A stretch of DNA of 64,000 bases from CAJBVG01 sp943371235 (GCA_943371235.1 CALRTZ010000004.1:1-64000), one strand, 5' to 3'; shown: positions 7,866-17,404, counted from the stretch's first letter. Notes: generated by a model not told the origin, from the letters alone. Numbers and translations: made by a program.

Positions 7866-8381
7866 ATGAAGTTCGAAGAAATAAAAAACAAAATAATTGA
7901 AAAGTTTGGTAGCGAAATTATCATCGCCGAACAAACAGAACAATTGCAAGCTCAACTTATTGTTGATGTAAACAGTTTAGTTCGTTTGTGTTTTTATTTA
8001 AAAGACGATGCCGATTTATACTTCGATTATTTAAATTGTTTGTCGGGGGTTGATTACGCTGCAGATAGAAATGAATTAGCAGTGGTTTACCACATCAGCT
8101 CCATCCCCTATAAACATAACATCGTATTAAAAGTAATGCTGCCGTTTAACAGAGCAGAAAAGGAAAACCCTCAATGCCCAAGTGTTTGCGAGGTTTGGCG
8201 TAGTGCCGATTGGCATGAGCGCGAAGCTTTTGATATGTATGGCATTGAATTTACCAATCATCCAGATTTAAGAAGAATACTCTGCCCCGACGATTGGGAA
8301 GGTTATCCTTTGCGAAAAGATTACGTAGCAGCAGAATTATACAAAGAGTTAAAAATTACATTCGATCGTAAAGATGACTAA
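7866..8381 (+). CDS. nuoC: NADH-quinone oxidoreductase subunit C
   Basis: 171 residues, the 30-kDa subunit of the hydrophilic arm of respiratory complex I. The signature VWRSADWHEREAFDMYGI followed by HPDLRRILCPDDWEGYPLRKDY is complete. It overlaps nuoD by eight bases, indicating translational coupling. The usual gene order nuoA-nuoB-nuoC-nuoD is broken: the gene upstream is pdxH, not nuoB. Since the protein looks intact, the other subunits must be encoded elsewhere. Confidence 0.95.
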   Translation: MKFEEIKNKIIEKFGSEIIIAEQTEQLQAQLIVDVNSLVRLCFYLKDDADLYFDYLNCLSGVDYAADRNELAVVYHISSIPYKHNIVLKVMLPFNRAEKENPQCPSVCEVWRSADWHEREAFDMYGIEFTNHPDLRRILCPDDWEGYPLRKDYVAAELYKELKITFDRKDD

Positions 8382-9543
8382 TTATAAAACAGACCTCAGC
8401 ACACTGAAGAATGAAGAGATGATCTTAAACATGGGTCCTCAGCATCCTTCTATGCACGGAGTGTTGCGATTAGAATTACTTACCGACGGTGAAATTATAA
8501 AAGAATGTACACCACACATTGGTTACTTACACCGTTGTTTTGAAAAACATGCGGAGAACTTAACCTATCAGCAAACCATTCCTTTTGTTGACAGAATGGA
8601 TTACCTCACCTCTATGAACAATGATCATATTTTTGTGATGGGTGTTGAGAAAATGATGGGTATAGATAAAGACATTCCGAAACGTACAGAATACATACGT
8701 GTATTGATGACTGAACTTAATCGCATTGCCTCACATTTAATTGCTATTGGTACTTATGGAATGGATATTGGCGCGGTTACCCCATTTTTTTGGTGTTTTA
8801 GAGATAGAGAGCACATATTAAATTTATTAGAATGGGCATCGGGTGCTCGTTTATTATACAATTACATTTGGATAGGTGGAAATTATTACGACTTGCCGGT
8901 AGGTTTTGAAGAACGCTGTGCTGAGTTTGTAGAATATTTCAAACCTAAAATGCGCGAGCTCGATGATTTATTAACGAACAACCAAATTTTTATAGACCGT
9001 ACCAAAAACGTAGGCATATTACCTTTGGATGTTGCAATTAATTACGGTTGTTCTGGACCAATGTTACGTGCATCTGGTTTAAGGCACGACCTTCGTAGAG
9101 TAGATGAATATTCGGTTTATCCTGAATTAGAATTTGAAGTACCCATTGGTACTGGTGCGATGGGTACAGTGGGCGATTGCTGGGACCGTTACCATGTTAG
9201 AGTATTAGAGGTATACGAATCGGTAAAAATTATTGAGCAATGTATAGAGCGTTTAAAAGGGCCTCTAAAAAGAAATGCAGAGTACGACCCTCGTTCTAAA
9301 ATGCCTAAAAAAATAATTCCTAAAGCACAAGAGTTTTATATACGTGGCGAAAGCCCAAAAGGAGAACTCGGTTTCTTTTTTGTAACTGATGGAAAAACAG
9401 AAAAACCAATACGATGCAAAGCTCGTTCTGGAGCATTCTCCAACTTGTCTGTTTTACCTGAAATCTCTAAAGGAGTAATGATTGCTGATATTGTAGCAAT
9501 ACTTGGCTCGATTGATATAGTATTAGGTGAAGTGGATCGTTAA
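8374..9543 (+). CDS. nuoD: NADH-quinone oxidoreductase subunit D
   Basis: 389 residues, the 49-kDa subunit that lines the quinone pocket of complex I with NuoB. It opens with the diagnostic LNMGPQHPSMHGVLRLEL and continues HIGYLHRCFEKHAE, carrying the His and Tyr of the quinone site. It ends with the family motif SNLSVLPEISKGVMIADIVAILGSIDIVLGEVDR. It is last in the run: no nuoE, F, G, H or I follows, and instead a converging receiver gene lies beyond two octamer arrays. Confidence 0.97.
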   Translation: MTNYKTDLSTLKNEEMILNMGPQHPSMHGVLRLELLTDGEIIKECTPHIGYLHRCFEKHAENLTYQQTIPFVDRMDYLTSMNNDHIFVMGVEKMMGIDKDIPKRTEYIRVLMTELNRIASHLIAIGTYGMDIGAVTPFFWCFRDREHILNLLEWASGARLLYNYIWIGGNYYDLPVGFEERCAEFVEYFKPKMRELDDLLTNNQIFIDRTKNVGILPLDVAINYGCSGPMLRASGLRHDLRRVDEYSVYPELEFEVPIGTGAMGTVGDCWDRYHVRVLEVYESVKIIEQCIERLKGPLKRNAEYDPRSKMPKKIIPKAQEFYIRGESPKGELGFFFVTDGKTEKPIRCKARSGAFSNLSVLPEISKGVMIADIVAILGSIDIVLGEVDR

Positions 9544-9614
9544 TCGAATTAGCGAATTTACGAACTAACGAATTCTCTTCATTTCGGTTTATCGGATTTT
9601 CGGATTTTCGATTA
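9543..9614. repeat. Facing octamer arrays between nuoD and the receiver gene
   Basis: Two blocks. Bases 9544-9576 carry CGAATTNN/CGAACTNN units reading outward from nuoD. Bases 9579-9614 carry TTTTCGGA-type units whose complement, NNCGAAAA, reads outward from the receiver gene. The second block supplies the TAA stop of the receiver gene. Confidence 0.75.
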
Positions 9615-10001
9615 AATAATCTGCAGCTTCCTCATTTTATCAAGCAATTGCTCAATTTTAAATGGTTTTTCTAAGGTATCATCCATGCCAGCCTCTACGC
9701 ATTGTTGCTCATCGTCGCCGAATGAACCTGCTGTAATGGCTAAAATTTTAGGCCTGTTTTCTTTGTAAATTCTGATGATTTCTCTGGTGGTTTCTAAGCC
9801 ATTCATATCGGGCATTTGGACATCCATTAGTACTAAGTCGAATTTACTTCTACTTAGTGAATCTAATGCTTGAATGCCGTTGTTCGCTAGCTCTAAATAA
9901 TAACCTGCTTTCTCAATAACTTTTTTTATGAGTAATTGATTTACCATGTTATCTTCAGCCAGCAGAATACGTATGTTTTCTGTTGGTTTCACTGAATCCA
10001 T
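9612..10001 (-). CDS. Single-domain response regulator receiver (CheY-like)
   Basis: 129 residues forming one REC domain and nothing else. The acidic pair is in LLAEDN, and the phospho-acceptor Asp is in FDLVLMDVQMPDMNG, near residue 57. The switch Thr is in LAITAG and the Lys in LEKPFK. The DVQMPDMNGLETT style resembles receivers attached to hybrid histidine kinases, so it could act in a phosphorelay through an Hpt protein; one orphan Hpt lies at 53213. No kinase is adjacent. A short CAACAA-type triplet tract precedes the start. Confidence 0.92.
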   Translation of the reverse strand: MDSVKPTENIRILLAEDNMVNQLLIKKVIEKAGYYLELANNGIQALDSLSRSKFDLVLMDVQMPDMNGLETTREIIRIYKENRPKILAITAGSFGDDEQQCVEAGMDDTLEKPFKIEQLLDKMRKLQII

Positions 10002-10010
10002 GAACTCTAT

Positions 10011-10037
10011 TTGTTGTTGTTGTGTTGTTTGTTGTTA
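10011..10037. repeat. TTG triplet tract
   Basis: An interrupted run of TTG triplets in the leader of the receiver gene (CAA on its sense strand). It differs in period from the 7-8 bp arrays. Confidence 0.7.
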
Positions 10038-10103
10038 TTTCAAAAATAGTTAAATATATTACAACAAAAAAATTAACCTCAAAATTTATACCAATTATTA
10101 AAT

Positions 10104-10589
10104 ATGATACGTACAGCGCGTGTAGAGGACTTATCTCAAATTGTGGCTATTTATAACCAAACTATCCCTTTGGGCTATGTAACAGCAGATACAGAAGAGC
10201 AGACTGTAGAAAGTCGATTAGAATGGTTTCATCAGTTTAACGAAACTAGGCCATTATGGGTATACGAAATAAATGAGAGGATTGTAGCTTGGTGCAGTTT
10301 AAAAAGCTTTTATGGTAGGCCTGCGTATGCAATTACAGTTGAAATAGGAATTTATATTGATGAAAATTATCGTAAATCTGGCATCGGATCCGAACTGCTT
10401 TTACATGCAATACATCAAGCTAAAACTTTAAAAATTGAAACCATACTTGCATTTATTTTTGCGCATAATTTAGGAAGTATGCACTTTTTCAAAAAATACG
10501 GATTTGTAGAATATGGTTTATTGCCAGCTGTAGCAATAATAGACAATCAGAAAATAGATTTAGCCATATTGGGGTATAAAACTATCTAA
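10104..10589 (+). CDS. GNAT-family N-acetyltransferase, phosphinothricin-acetyltransferase-like
   Basis: 161 residues, one GNAT domain. The acetyl-CoA-binding motif A is seen as VEIGIYIDENYRKSGIGSELL, where the RKSGIG loop binds the pyrophosphate. It is followed by FIFAHNLGSMHFFKKYGF, typical of the PAT/YncA subgroup. The N-terminal IRTARVEDLSQIVAIYNQTI also fits that subgroup. The real substrate is unknown and could be an amino acid analogue or a protein amine. It is a monocistronic gene convergent with the RND operon, and the terminator of that operon starts at its stop codon. Confidence 0.9.
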   Translation: MIRTARVEDLSQIVAIYNQTIPLGYVTADTEEQTVESRLEWFHQFNETRPLWVYEINERIVAWCSLKSFYGRPAYAITVEIGIYIDENYRKSGIGSELLLHAIHQAKTLKIETILAFIFAHNLGSMHFFKKYGFVEYGLLPAVAIIDNQKIDLAILGYKTI

Positions 10590-10622
10590 AAAAAAGGAGC
10601 CCCGATACTAAACGGAGCTCCT
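10588..10622 (-). terminator. Rho-independent terminator of the efflux operon
   Basis: The 9-bp stem AGGAGCCCC/GGAGCTCCT has one mismatch and a 10-nt loop. On the minus strand it is followed by eight Ts. It lies 60 bp past the RND stop. Confidence 0.85.
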
Positions 10623-10681
10623 AACCTAACTAACCTAAATTATTGAAAAACCACTTATAAAAGTGTCCTTTAAAAGGCGAT

Positions 10682-13600
10682 TTATTGTATTAACGTATTT
10701 TCTGGTGATTTAGTTTTACCAAACCACTTTTGTTTTAAATTAGTTACCAATAAATACATTACCGGCACTAATATCAACGTTAAGAACGTAGCAAAAATCA
10801 ATCCGAAAATCATTGTCCACGATAATGGCCCCCAAAATGCTACGTTATCTCCACCAAAATAGATATGTGGATTGAATTCAGTTAATAACAAAGCAAAGTC
10901 CATATTTAACCCTACAGCCAATGGAATTAAGCCTAACATAGTTGCGAAAGCAGTAAGTAATACTGGTGTCATACGTGTTCTTCCTGCTTCTAATACCGCA
11001 TCATAGGTATTCATACCTTGCGAAATCATCAGATCGGCAAACTCCACGAGTAATATACCGTTTCGAACCACTATACCGGCTAAGGCAATAATACCTACCC
11101 CCATCATTACAGTCGACATGGTCATTTTGAAAATAGTAATACCCAAGAGCACACCTATGATACTAAAGAAAATTTCACTTAAAATAATAATTGGTTTACC
11201 AATAGAATTAAATTGAGTTACTAAAATCAATAATATTAACCCGAATGAAACCAATAAGGCAGTACCTAAAAATTTCACCGTTTCCATTTGCTCTTCTTGC
11301 TCACCAGCCATTTTAACTGTTACTCCTGATGATGTTTTAAACTGATCAATTTCTCTTTGAATATTAGACACCACTTCAGCTGGGTTATAATCGCCCAATA
11401 CGTTTGATGATAAAATGATGATACGTTTTTGCTGTTTACGTTTTATACCACCATATGTGTTTACGTATTGTATGTCTGCGAAAGATGATAATGGAACCTG
11501 ACGAATCATTCCACCCATTCCCATATCTCTATACGTAACGCTCATGTTTTGCAAGATGTCTAAGTTATTACGTTGATCTTCTCTTGCACGAACGTTAATT
11601 TCATAATCATCTTTTACATCGCGGAATTTAGAAATTTCTTTTCCGTACAATGCAGTACGTAATTCCATTGCAACTTGCCCAGTAGAAATACCTTCTCTAT
11701 TTGCACGCTCTCTGTCTATATCAAAAATAATTTCTGGTTTATTGTTTTGGAAATCCGATTTTAATTCTTCAACTCCAGCTACGTTTCGTTGGTCTAAGTA
11801 TTTTTTCAACTTTAACGATGTCGAAACTAATGAGTCTAAATTATCACCCGTAATTTCTATAGAAATTGGTTTAGCCGTTGGCGGCCCCGATTGCTCTTTG
11901 GTCACAGAAATTTCAGCACCTGGTATACCTTTTACAGCATCACGTATTTTATCTAAATATTGCGATGTATTTACACCATCTCTTTTACCAAACTCCACAA
12001 ATGCAACCGATACTTTACCTCTGTTTGGGTATTTACCTTGGTCTTCATCTTGTGGATCGGTAACACCTACTGTAACGTTTGATATAATAGAAGATACAAT
12101 TGGATTGTCTTTACCCACCACTTTAGTAACTCTATTCTCTACATTTTTAATTACCTCATTTGTATATGCTTGATCTGTACCTACTGGTAAGCTTACGTAT
12201 ACATAAACAAAGTTTGGATCCGAATCTGGGAAGAATACAAATTTTGGTGTACGCACCATCATAAACATAATGGTTAATACAAACAATCCCAAGGTGCTCA
12301 TCAATAATGTCCATGGGCGGTGTAATGCCCACTCTAATTTTTTAGCATACCAATTTTGGAAACGTGGCCATGTTTTATTTTGAAATTTATAAATAGATCT
12401 CTCTAAATAAAAATGATGCACCAAATACAATAAGGCTAACACTACTATAAAGTTTCCGAAACCGAAATTTATTATATAACCAATTAATGCTGCTCCAGCA
12501 AAATATAGCAATGTTTTACGTACTGCTTTATCGAAGCTTGGTTTATCATCACTGTGATGATGCGGTTTCATAAAGTCAACTGCAAACACAGGGTTGATGA
12601 TGTATGCAACTAAAAGAGATGCTAATAAAGTAATGATTAAGGTTACCGGTAAATAAAACATAAACTCACCAATAATGCCTGGCCAAAACAACAATGGTAC
12701 AAATGGTGCCAATGTGGTTAAAGTACCTGAAAATACTGGCAAGAAGACCTCTCCGGTAGCTACTTTTGCAGCTTTTTTAATCGGCACTTTTCCATTATCA
12801 AAAATACGGTGTGTGTTTTCAATTACCACAATCGCATCATCCACCACTATACCCAATCCTAATAAGAATGAGAACAGTACAATCATGTTCATGGTAAAAT
12901 TAAAACCAAACAAACCGCCTAATGCTGGCATCGCAATAAATGCAACACACATAGAAAGTGGTACTGATAATGCCACAAAAAGAGCATTGGTAACACCCAT
13001 AAAAAACATCAAAATAATGGTTACTAAAATAAAACCAATAATGATGGTGTTTATTAAATCGTGTAAGGTTACACGTGTTTGATCAGATTGGTCACCTGTA
13101 ATTTTAATATCTAAACCTTTAGGGAAATTATTTGCTTGCATGTCTTTTACAATCTCACGAATCTTATCCGATGCTTCAATTAAATTCTCTCCACTACGTT
13201 TTTTTACGTTTAAGGTAATTACATTTTTACCGTATAAACGTGCATAACTTTCTTGCTCTTTAAAACCATCCACTACCTCTGCAATGTCTTTTAAATAAAC
13301 CGATCCGCCCGAAGGTGTTTTTACAATCGTGTTTGCAATCTCTAATGCATTTGGGTATTCCTTTTTAATATTCAAGGTTCTACGAACCCCATCAACTCTG
13401 AGTGTACCACCCGATGCCGAAATGTTTTCGTAACCAATTGCACGCTCTATGTCTCCAAAAGATATTTGCGTACCAGCCATTTTATTCAAATCCACATTAA
13501 TTTGAATTTCTTGCTCTAAGGCTCCTACAATATCAACTCCTGATATTTCTTTTAAACCCTCTACTCTATCTTTTAAATCATCTGCATAATCTTTTAATTT

Positions 13601-14074
13601 TTTCAAATCAAAATCACCCGAAATATTTAAATATAAAATAGGCAAGTCAGATAAGTTGATATCCAACACATCTGGATCTTGTGGTAAGTTATTTGGCAAA
13701 TCTTGCTTTGCTTTATCTACCGCATCTTTTACACGCTGCTTCGCTTCTTTAATATCCACATTGGTATTAAATTCTGCTGTAATAAAAGAGAAATCTTGGT
13801 AAGAGTTTGAAGTGATTTTTTTCAAACCTGGAGTAGATTTCAATTGTTTTTCTAATTGCTTCGTTACCAAATTCTCCATGTTTTGTGGAGAAGTACCAGG
13901 ATAAACTGTTGATACGAAAATCTTTGGAATTGAAATTTCCGGAAAGTTTTCTTTCGGTAAATTTAAATATGCAAAGTACCCTATTACAAATATTAAAAAG
14001 GTAATTACATAAATTGAAGTCTTATTATCTATAGCCCAACTCGAGGGACCAAATTCTTTGTGTTCGTCTTTCAT
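10682..14074 (-). CDS. RND-family efflux permease (AcrB/SwrC-like)
   Basis: 1130 residues. This is the inner-membrane proton-driven pump of a tripartite efflux system. TM1 begins near residue 17, and the first periplasmic porter region contains PGTSPQNMENLV. The TM4 proton-relay pair is seen in GLGIVVDDAIVVIENTHRIF. The second half has GIIALAGIVVRNGILLVEFAD in TM10, with Arg where AcrB has Lys940. Between the two halves, near residues 505-590, is an extra stretch with hydrophobic segments after a His-rich PHHHSDDK, larger than in AcrB. It is last in the tetR-tolC-MFP-RND operon and 25 bp from the adaptor gene. Confidence 0.96.
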   Translation of the reverse strand: MKDEHKEFGPSSWAIDNKTSIYVITFLIFVIGYFAYLNLPKENFPEISIPKIFVSTVYPGTSPQNMENLVTKQLEKQLKSTPGLKKITSNSYQDFSFITAEFNTNVDIKEAKQRVKDAVDKAKQDLPNNLPQDPDVLDINLSDLPILYLNISGDFDLKKLKDYADDLKDRVEGLKEISGVDIVGALEQEIQINVDLNKMAGTQISFGDIERAIGYENISASGGTLRVDGVRRTLNIKKEYPNALEIANTIVKTPSGGSVYLKDIAEVVDGFKEQESYARLYGKNVITLNVKKRSGENLIEASDKIREIVKDMQANNFPKGLDIKITGDQSDQTRVTLHDLINTIIIGFILVTIILMFFMGVTNALFVALSVPLSMCVAFIAMPALGGLFGFNFTMNMIVLFSFLLGLGIVVDDAIVVIENTHRIFDNGKVPIKKAAKVATGEVFLPVFSGTLTTLAPFVPLLFWPGIIGEFMFYLPVTLIITLLASLLVAYIINPVFAVDFMKPHHHSDDKPSFDKAVRKTLLYFAGAALIGYIINFGFGNFIVVLALLYLVHHFYLERSIYKFQNKTWPRFQNWYAKKLEWALHRPWTLLMSTLGLFVLTIMFMMVRTPKFVFFPDSDPNFVYVYVSLPVGTDQAYTNEVIKNVENRVTKVVGKDNPIVSSIISNVTVGVTDPQDEDQGKYPNRGKVSVAFVEFGKRDGVNTSQYLDKIRDAVKGIPGAEISVTKEQSGPPTAKPISIEITGDNLDSLVSTSLKLKKYLDQRNVAGVEELKSDFQNNKPEIIFDIDRERANREGISTGQVAMELRTALYGKEISKFRDVKDDYEINVRAREDQRNNLDILQNMSVTYRDMGMGGMIRQVPLSSFADIQYVNTYGGIKRKQQKRIIILSSNVLGDYNPAEVVSNIQREIDQFKTSSGVTVKMAGEQEEQMETVKFLGTALLVSFGLILLILVTQFNSIGKPIIILSEIFFSIIGVLLGITIFKMTMSTVMMGVGIIALAGIVVRNGILLVEFADLMISQGMNTYDAVLEAGRTRMTPVLLTAFATMLGLIPLAVGLNMDFALLLTEFNPHIYFGGDNVAFWGPLSWTMIFGLIFATFLTLILVPVMYLLVTNLKQKWFGKTKSPENTLIQ

Positions 14075-14099
14075 CTTCTGAAATTTTGAGTGTGGCTAA

Positions 14100-15218
14100 T
14101 TACAACTTAACTACGTCGCCTTCGTTTAAATCTTGGTAACCAATCGTGATAATTTTATCGCCTGCAGTTAAACCTGATATAATTTCTGCAGTACCACGGT
14201 ACACTTCACCAACTTTTACGTTTGCTTTTTTAACAATTAATTTACCTGCATTTTCATTTACTACAAAAACGTAGTTGCCAGACTGATCGCTTTGTATAAC
14301 GTTCATAGGTACAGTAATTGCATTTGCCGATTTGTAATCAATAATTTTCATTACCGATAACATATTAGGGCGGTAGTTTTTATTGTTACTTAATTTTACT
14401 TCTACCTTAAATGTTCTGCTTACTGGGTTAATTGCATTAGCAGCAAAATCTATTTTTGCACTTACTTCTTGTTTCAAATCTGGGAACGATACTACAACCG
14501 CATCACCAGCATTTACAGTACTTAGGTAACTTTCTGCTAATTCTGCAGTTGCTCTTAATTGACTAAAATTAACTACACGGAAAGCTGGGCGAGCACCAGG
14601 TGCTACCATTTCTCCTTCTTTCACATCAACTTGGTCAACGATACCATCAATTGGAGATTTAATATTGGTATTATCCAATTGTTCTTTAGTAGCTGCAATG
14701 GTATTTTCTAAAGCTTCTTTGTTATTTTTAGCTTGTAAATAAGCTACTTCAGTTCCAATTTTTTGATCCCAAAGATTTTTTTGTTTATTGAAGATAGTTG
14801 TTACTAATTCTAAACGAGTATATAACTCATCCATTGATTTACGAATAAAAGCATCATCAATTTTAGCTAATACTTGTCCTTTTTTTACTTGCTGACCAAT
14901 TTGTGTGTAAACCTTCACCACTGGGCCCATGGCACGTGGAATGATATTTACGTTTTGGTCTGCTTGTACCTGACCGTGAACTTCTACATAATGAGTAAAC
15001 TCAGTAGTTTTCAAGGTATCAATAGATACAAATTTTACTTTTTGATTCTCTTCAGGATTTTCTTTAGCTAAGATTGCTTCTAAGGCTGCAATTTTAGTAG
15101 TTAATTCTGATTGTTGTTTTTTCAAGCTTTCTAATTCAGCTTTTTTATCGCCACTGTTAGATTTAGTGCATGCCACTAAAAAACTTGCTGCTGTAAGTAA
15201 TATTAAAATAGGTTTCAT
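14100..15218 (-). CDS. RND efflux periplasmic adaptor (membrane fusion protein), lipoprotein
   Basis: 372 residues. The N-terminus is a lipoprotein signal ending in the lipobox LVAC near residue 17, so it is anchored by a lipid-modified Cys. A coiled-coil segment follows (KKAELESLKKQQSELTTKI). The lipoyl/barrel-sandwich half-motif GQQVKKGQVLAKIDDAFI and its partner IKSPIDGIVDQVDVKEGEMV flank the hairpin. It links the pump (10682) to the outer-membrane channel (15247), which are its immediate neighbours. Confidence 0.95.
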   Translation of the reverse strand: MKPILILLTAASFLVACTKSNSGDKKAELESLKKQQSELTTKIAALEAILAKENPEENQKVKFVSIDTLKTTEFTHYVEVHGQVQADQNVNIIPRAMGPVVKVYTQIGQQVKKGQVLAKIDDAFIRKSMDELYTRLELVTTIFNKQKNLWDQKIGTEVAYLQAKNNKEALENTIAATKEQLDNTNIKSPIDGIVDQVDVKEGEMVAPGARPAFRVVNFSQLRATAELAESYLSTVNAGDAVVVSFPDLKQEVSAKIDFAANAINPVSRTFKVEVKLSNNKNYRPNMLSVMKIIDYKSANAITVPMNVIQSDQSGNYVFVVNENAGKLIVKKANVKVGEVYRGTAEIISGLTAGDKIITIGYQDLNEGDVVKL

Positions 15219-15246
15219 ATCGAATATAAATTTCTAGGTGTGTTGA

Positions 15247-16596
15247 TTATTGTATTTTTCCAAATGCTTTGTCCAATTCTACTTTTGCAATTAATGCTTC
15301 GTATAATGAACTGATGTAATTAGTTTCTGCTTCTTTCAAAGAAGTTTCAGCAGTAGTAACTTCTAAACTCGAACCAATTCCTTGGTCGTATTTAGCCTTA
15401 GATACTCGCAATACTTCTTTTGCTAAGTCCATGTTCTTACGTTGATTTTCTAATGAACGAACGCTATTGTTATAAGAGATTTGTGTTTGGCTACTTTGTA
15501 AATTCAGTACATTCTCCATGTTTACTAAATCATTTTTAGATTTCTCTAAAGTTAATTTTGCTTGTTTAGTTTGGTGGTACTTTTTACCCGAACCTGTAAT
15601 AGGTACATTTAATTGTAACCCTATAACCGAGGTTGGAAATGATTTATCAAATAAAGTTCCGAAATCATTGTTCAAATAATTTCTAGAAAAACTACCAAAA
15701 GCTACTAAACTCGGTGCGTTTGTTACAATATTTCTTTTGTAATCTAACTCGTTTAGTTTCATAGAAGTTTTCAATAATTGATATTCTACACGTTCTTCAG
15801 GAGAAATTACTTGCTTAGATTCAACCAAAGCTTGAAGTTGTATTGCTTCCAATTTATCTGTTAACACCAAGTCATTTTTTATTGGCATACCAATTTGGAA
15901 TTTTAATAATGACAAACTTAAGTCGATTAATTTCGCAACGTTTTCTCTCTCTGTGCTTAAATTATTATACAACACACTTAAACGATCGTAATCAACTTTT
16001 TCAGCAAAACCATTTTCGTAATAGGCTTTGGTATCCTTTAACGTTTTCTCTAATCTTACAAGGTTTGCATCTAATAAACTCAAGCGTTCGCGATTTACTA
16101 AAACTGAATAATAGGCTTTAGTAACCGTAACATTTGTTTCAATTTTTGTTCTTTCCAATGCTTTAACTGTTAGCTCTTTGTATACAGAACTTGCTTTTAA
16201 GCCAATTAAATAATTTCCATCGAATAACAATTGATTAACAGAAATCCCATAACTTGAATTGTAATTGGTTCCGAATTGAGCCTCTATAAACTCAGGATAA
16301 GTACCCGGTAGAGCACCTGTTAGAGGTGAAATAAAGTTTGGAATTAATTGAGTAGGGATGTCTAAAAAACGCTGAATGTTAGCGCTACCAGATACTTGAG
16401 GTAAACCAATGGCTACTGTTTCTTTTACTTTACTCTTTGAAATTTCAGCGTCGAGTTGTGCATTTTTAATGTCGTTTTGGTTTTGGTAAGCATATTCAAT
16501 TGCTTGCTGAAGGCTAAATTGAAAGCTCGATTGAGAAAATCCACTACTGGATATCAAGATGCTTAACAATAAAATGTAAGAAAATTTAGGTTTCAT
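15247..16596 (-). CDS. TolC-family outer membrane efflux protein
   Basis: 449 residues with a signal peptide (MKPKFSYILLLSILISSSGFS). The two repeated OEP domains are recognisable from FSLQQAIEYAYQNQNDIKNAQLD near the N-terminus and from SKAKYDQGIGSSLEVTTAETSLKEAETNY near the C-terminus. It forms the outer-membrane exit duct for the adjacent adaptor and RND pump. It lies 16 bp downstream of tetR and 28 bp ahead of the adaptor gene, all on one strand. Confidence 0.95.
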   Translation of the reverse strand: MKPKFSYILLLSILISSSGFSQSSFQFSLQQAIEYAYQNQNDIKNAQLDAEISKSKVKETVAIGLPQVSGSANIQRFLDIPTQLIPNFISPLTGALPGTYPEFIEAQFGTNYNSSYGISVNQLLFDGNYLIGLKASSVYKELTVKALERTKIETNVTVTKAYYSVLVNRERLSLLDANLVRLEKTLKDTKAYYENGFAEKVDYDRLSVLYNNLSTERENVAKLIDLSLSLLKFQIGMPIKNDLVLTDKLEAIQLQALVESKQVISPEERVEYQLLKTSMKLNELDYKRNIVTNAPSLVAFGSFSRNYLNNDFGTLFDKSFPTSVIGLQLNVPITGSGKKYHQTKQAKLTLEKSKNDLVNMENVLNLQSSQTQISYNNSVRSLENQRKNMDLAKEVLRVSKAKYDQGIGSSLEVTTAETSLKEAETNYISSLYEALIAKVELDKAFGKIQ

Positions 16597-16612
16597 ATTG
16601 TATATATAAAAT

Positions 16613-17224
16613 TTATACTGTGGTGTTTTTATATTGATTAATTAATTCATATCCTTTTTGATTTACCATTCCGTATAAGAAATGAAAGGTGAGTTCTTCC
16701 ATCACTTTATGAAATTGGAATTCGGTGGGTGGGTAAATGTCGTAGTTAAACGTCATGTCAACTTGTTCAATTCTCATTCTCGAAAGAATTTCAACATCTA
16801 CATCGCTTCTATAATAGCCTTCGGCAATTCCACGATGTATGTTTTCCACGATTTTTGCGAGTACATACAGGTTACGAAATTCTCTAAATGCCAACCATGC
16901 TTTTGGATGGTACTTTTGTAAATCGTAAAACATAATGGGGTTAAAACTTCGAATCATTTCGCCTACGGAGTTGTTTACGGCAAACATTTCTGCAATAGCG
17001 TTGATGCTAGCAGGACCGCAACATTTTTCTACTTCGTTAAAATGGCGACTGATATTGAGCTTGGTCATGGCTATAACTAGCTCGTCTTTATCTGGGTAAT
17101 GCTGATAGATGGTTTTTTTAGAAACGCCAAGTTGTTTGGCTATATCATCCATCGTGATGCTCCTAATACCAAAACGGCGGAAGAGTTCATCTCCTTTGAG
17201 TAATATACGTTCTTGTAGTTCCAA
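16613..17224 (-). CDS. TetR/AcrR-family transcriptional regulator
   Basis: 203 residues with an N-terminal TetR HTH: ELFRRFGIRSITMDDIAKQLGVSKKTIYQHYPDKDEL at about residues 12-48. The C-terminal ligand/dimer domain is divergent, as is usual in the family. The start is TTG; no in-frame ATG lies close upstream, and the N-terminal helix of the family begins at once. It heads the efflux operon and probably represses it. A TTTG-N19-TAGTTTTG promoter lies just upstream, with its -33 element inside a long inverted repeat, which suits an autoregulated repressor. Confidence 0.93.
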   Translation of the reverse strand: MELQERILLKGDELFRRFGIRSITMDDIAKQLGVSKKTIYQHYPDKDELVIAMTKLNISRHFNEVEKCCGPASINAIAEMFAVNNSVGEMIRSFNPIMFYDLQKYHPKAWLAFREFRNLYVLAKIVENIHRGIAEGYYRSDVDVEILSRMRIEQVDMTFNYDIYPPTEFQFHKVMEELTFHFLYGMVNQKGYELINQYKNTTV

Positions 17225-17249
17225 TGCTCTAATTGTATTAATTCGAGCG

Positions 17250-17280
17250 CAAAACTATAGAAACTTTTTATAATACCAAA
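17250..17280 (-). promoter_or_regulatory. Bacteroidota sigma-A promoter of the tetR-efflux operon
   Basis: Read on the minus strand, TTTG (17280-17277), exactly 19 bases, then TAGTTTTG (17257-17250) match the consensus TTTG-N19-TAnnTTTG in full. The predicted transcription start lies about 20 bases before the TTG start of tetR. Confidence 0.7.
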
Positions 17281-17314
17281 GTTTCCTGCGTTTATTTTCA
17301 GGAATTTTGGTATT
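17272..17314. promoter_or_regulatory. Long imperfect inverted repeat overlapping the tetR promoter, likely operator
   Basis: The arms AATACCAAAGTTTCCTG and CAGGAATTTTGGTATT are complementary over 15 positions with a small bulge, around a 10-base centre. The proximal arm contains the -33 TTTG. The location fits TetR autorepression. A hairpin role cannot be excluded. Confidence 0.5.
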
Positions 17315-17339
17315 GTAAAGGGGATTTTACAGAGATAGT

Positions 17340-17379
17340 TTGCTAGTGTGCTAATATGCTAGTGTGCTAATGGGTGCTA
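17340..17379 (+). repeat. Octamer array TGCTAGTG/TGCTAATA
   Basis: Four to five octamers with a 16-bp alternating period, reading outward from tetR. It pairs with the inverted array at 17405-17445. Confidence 0.85.
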
Positions 17380-17404
17380 TATACCCAATTCGTACAAAGT
17401 GACT

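Noticed and set aside
11742..13082. Antisense open frames opposite the RND pump
   Set aside because: Frames of up to 143 codons opposite a well-conserved pump gene have no start context or recognisable domain and follow its codon pattern.
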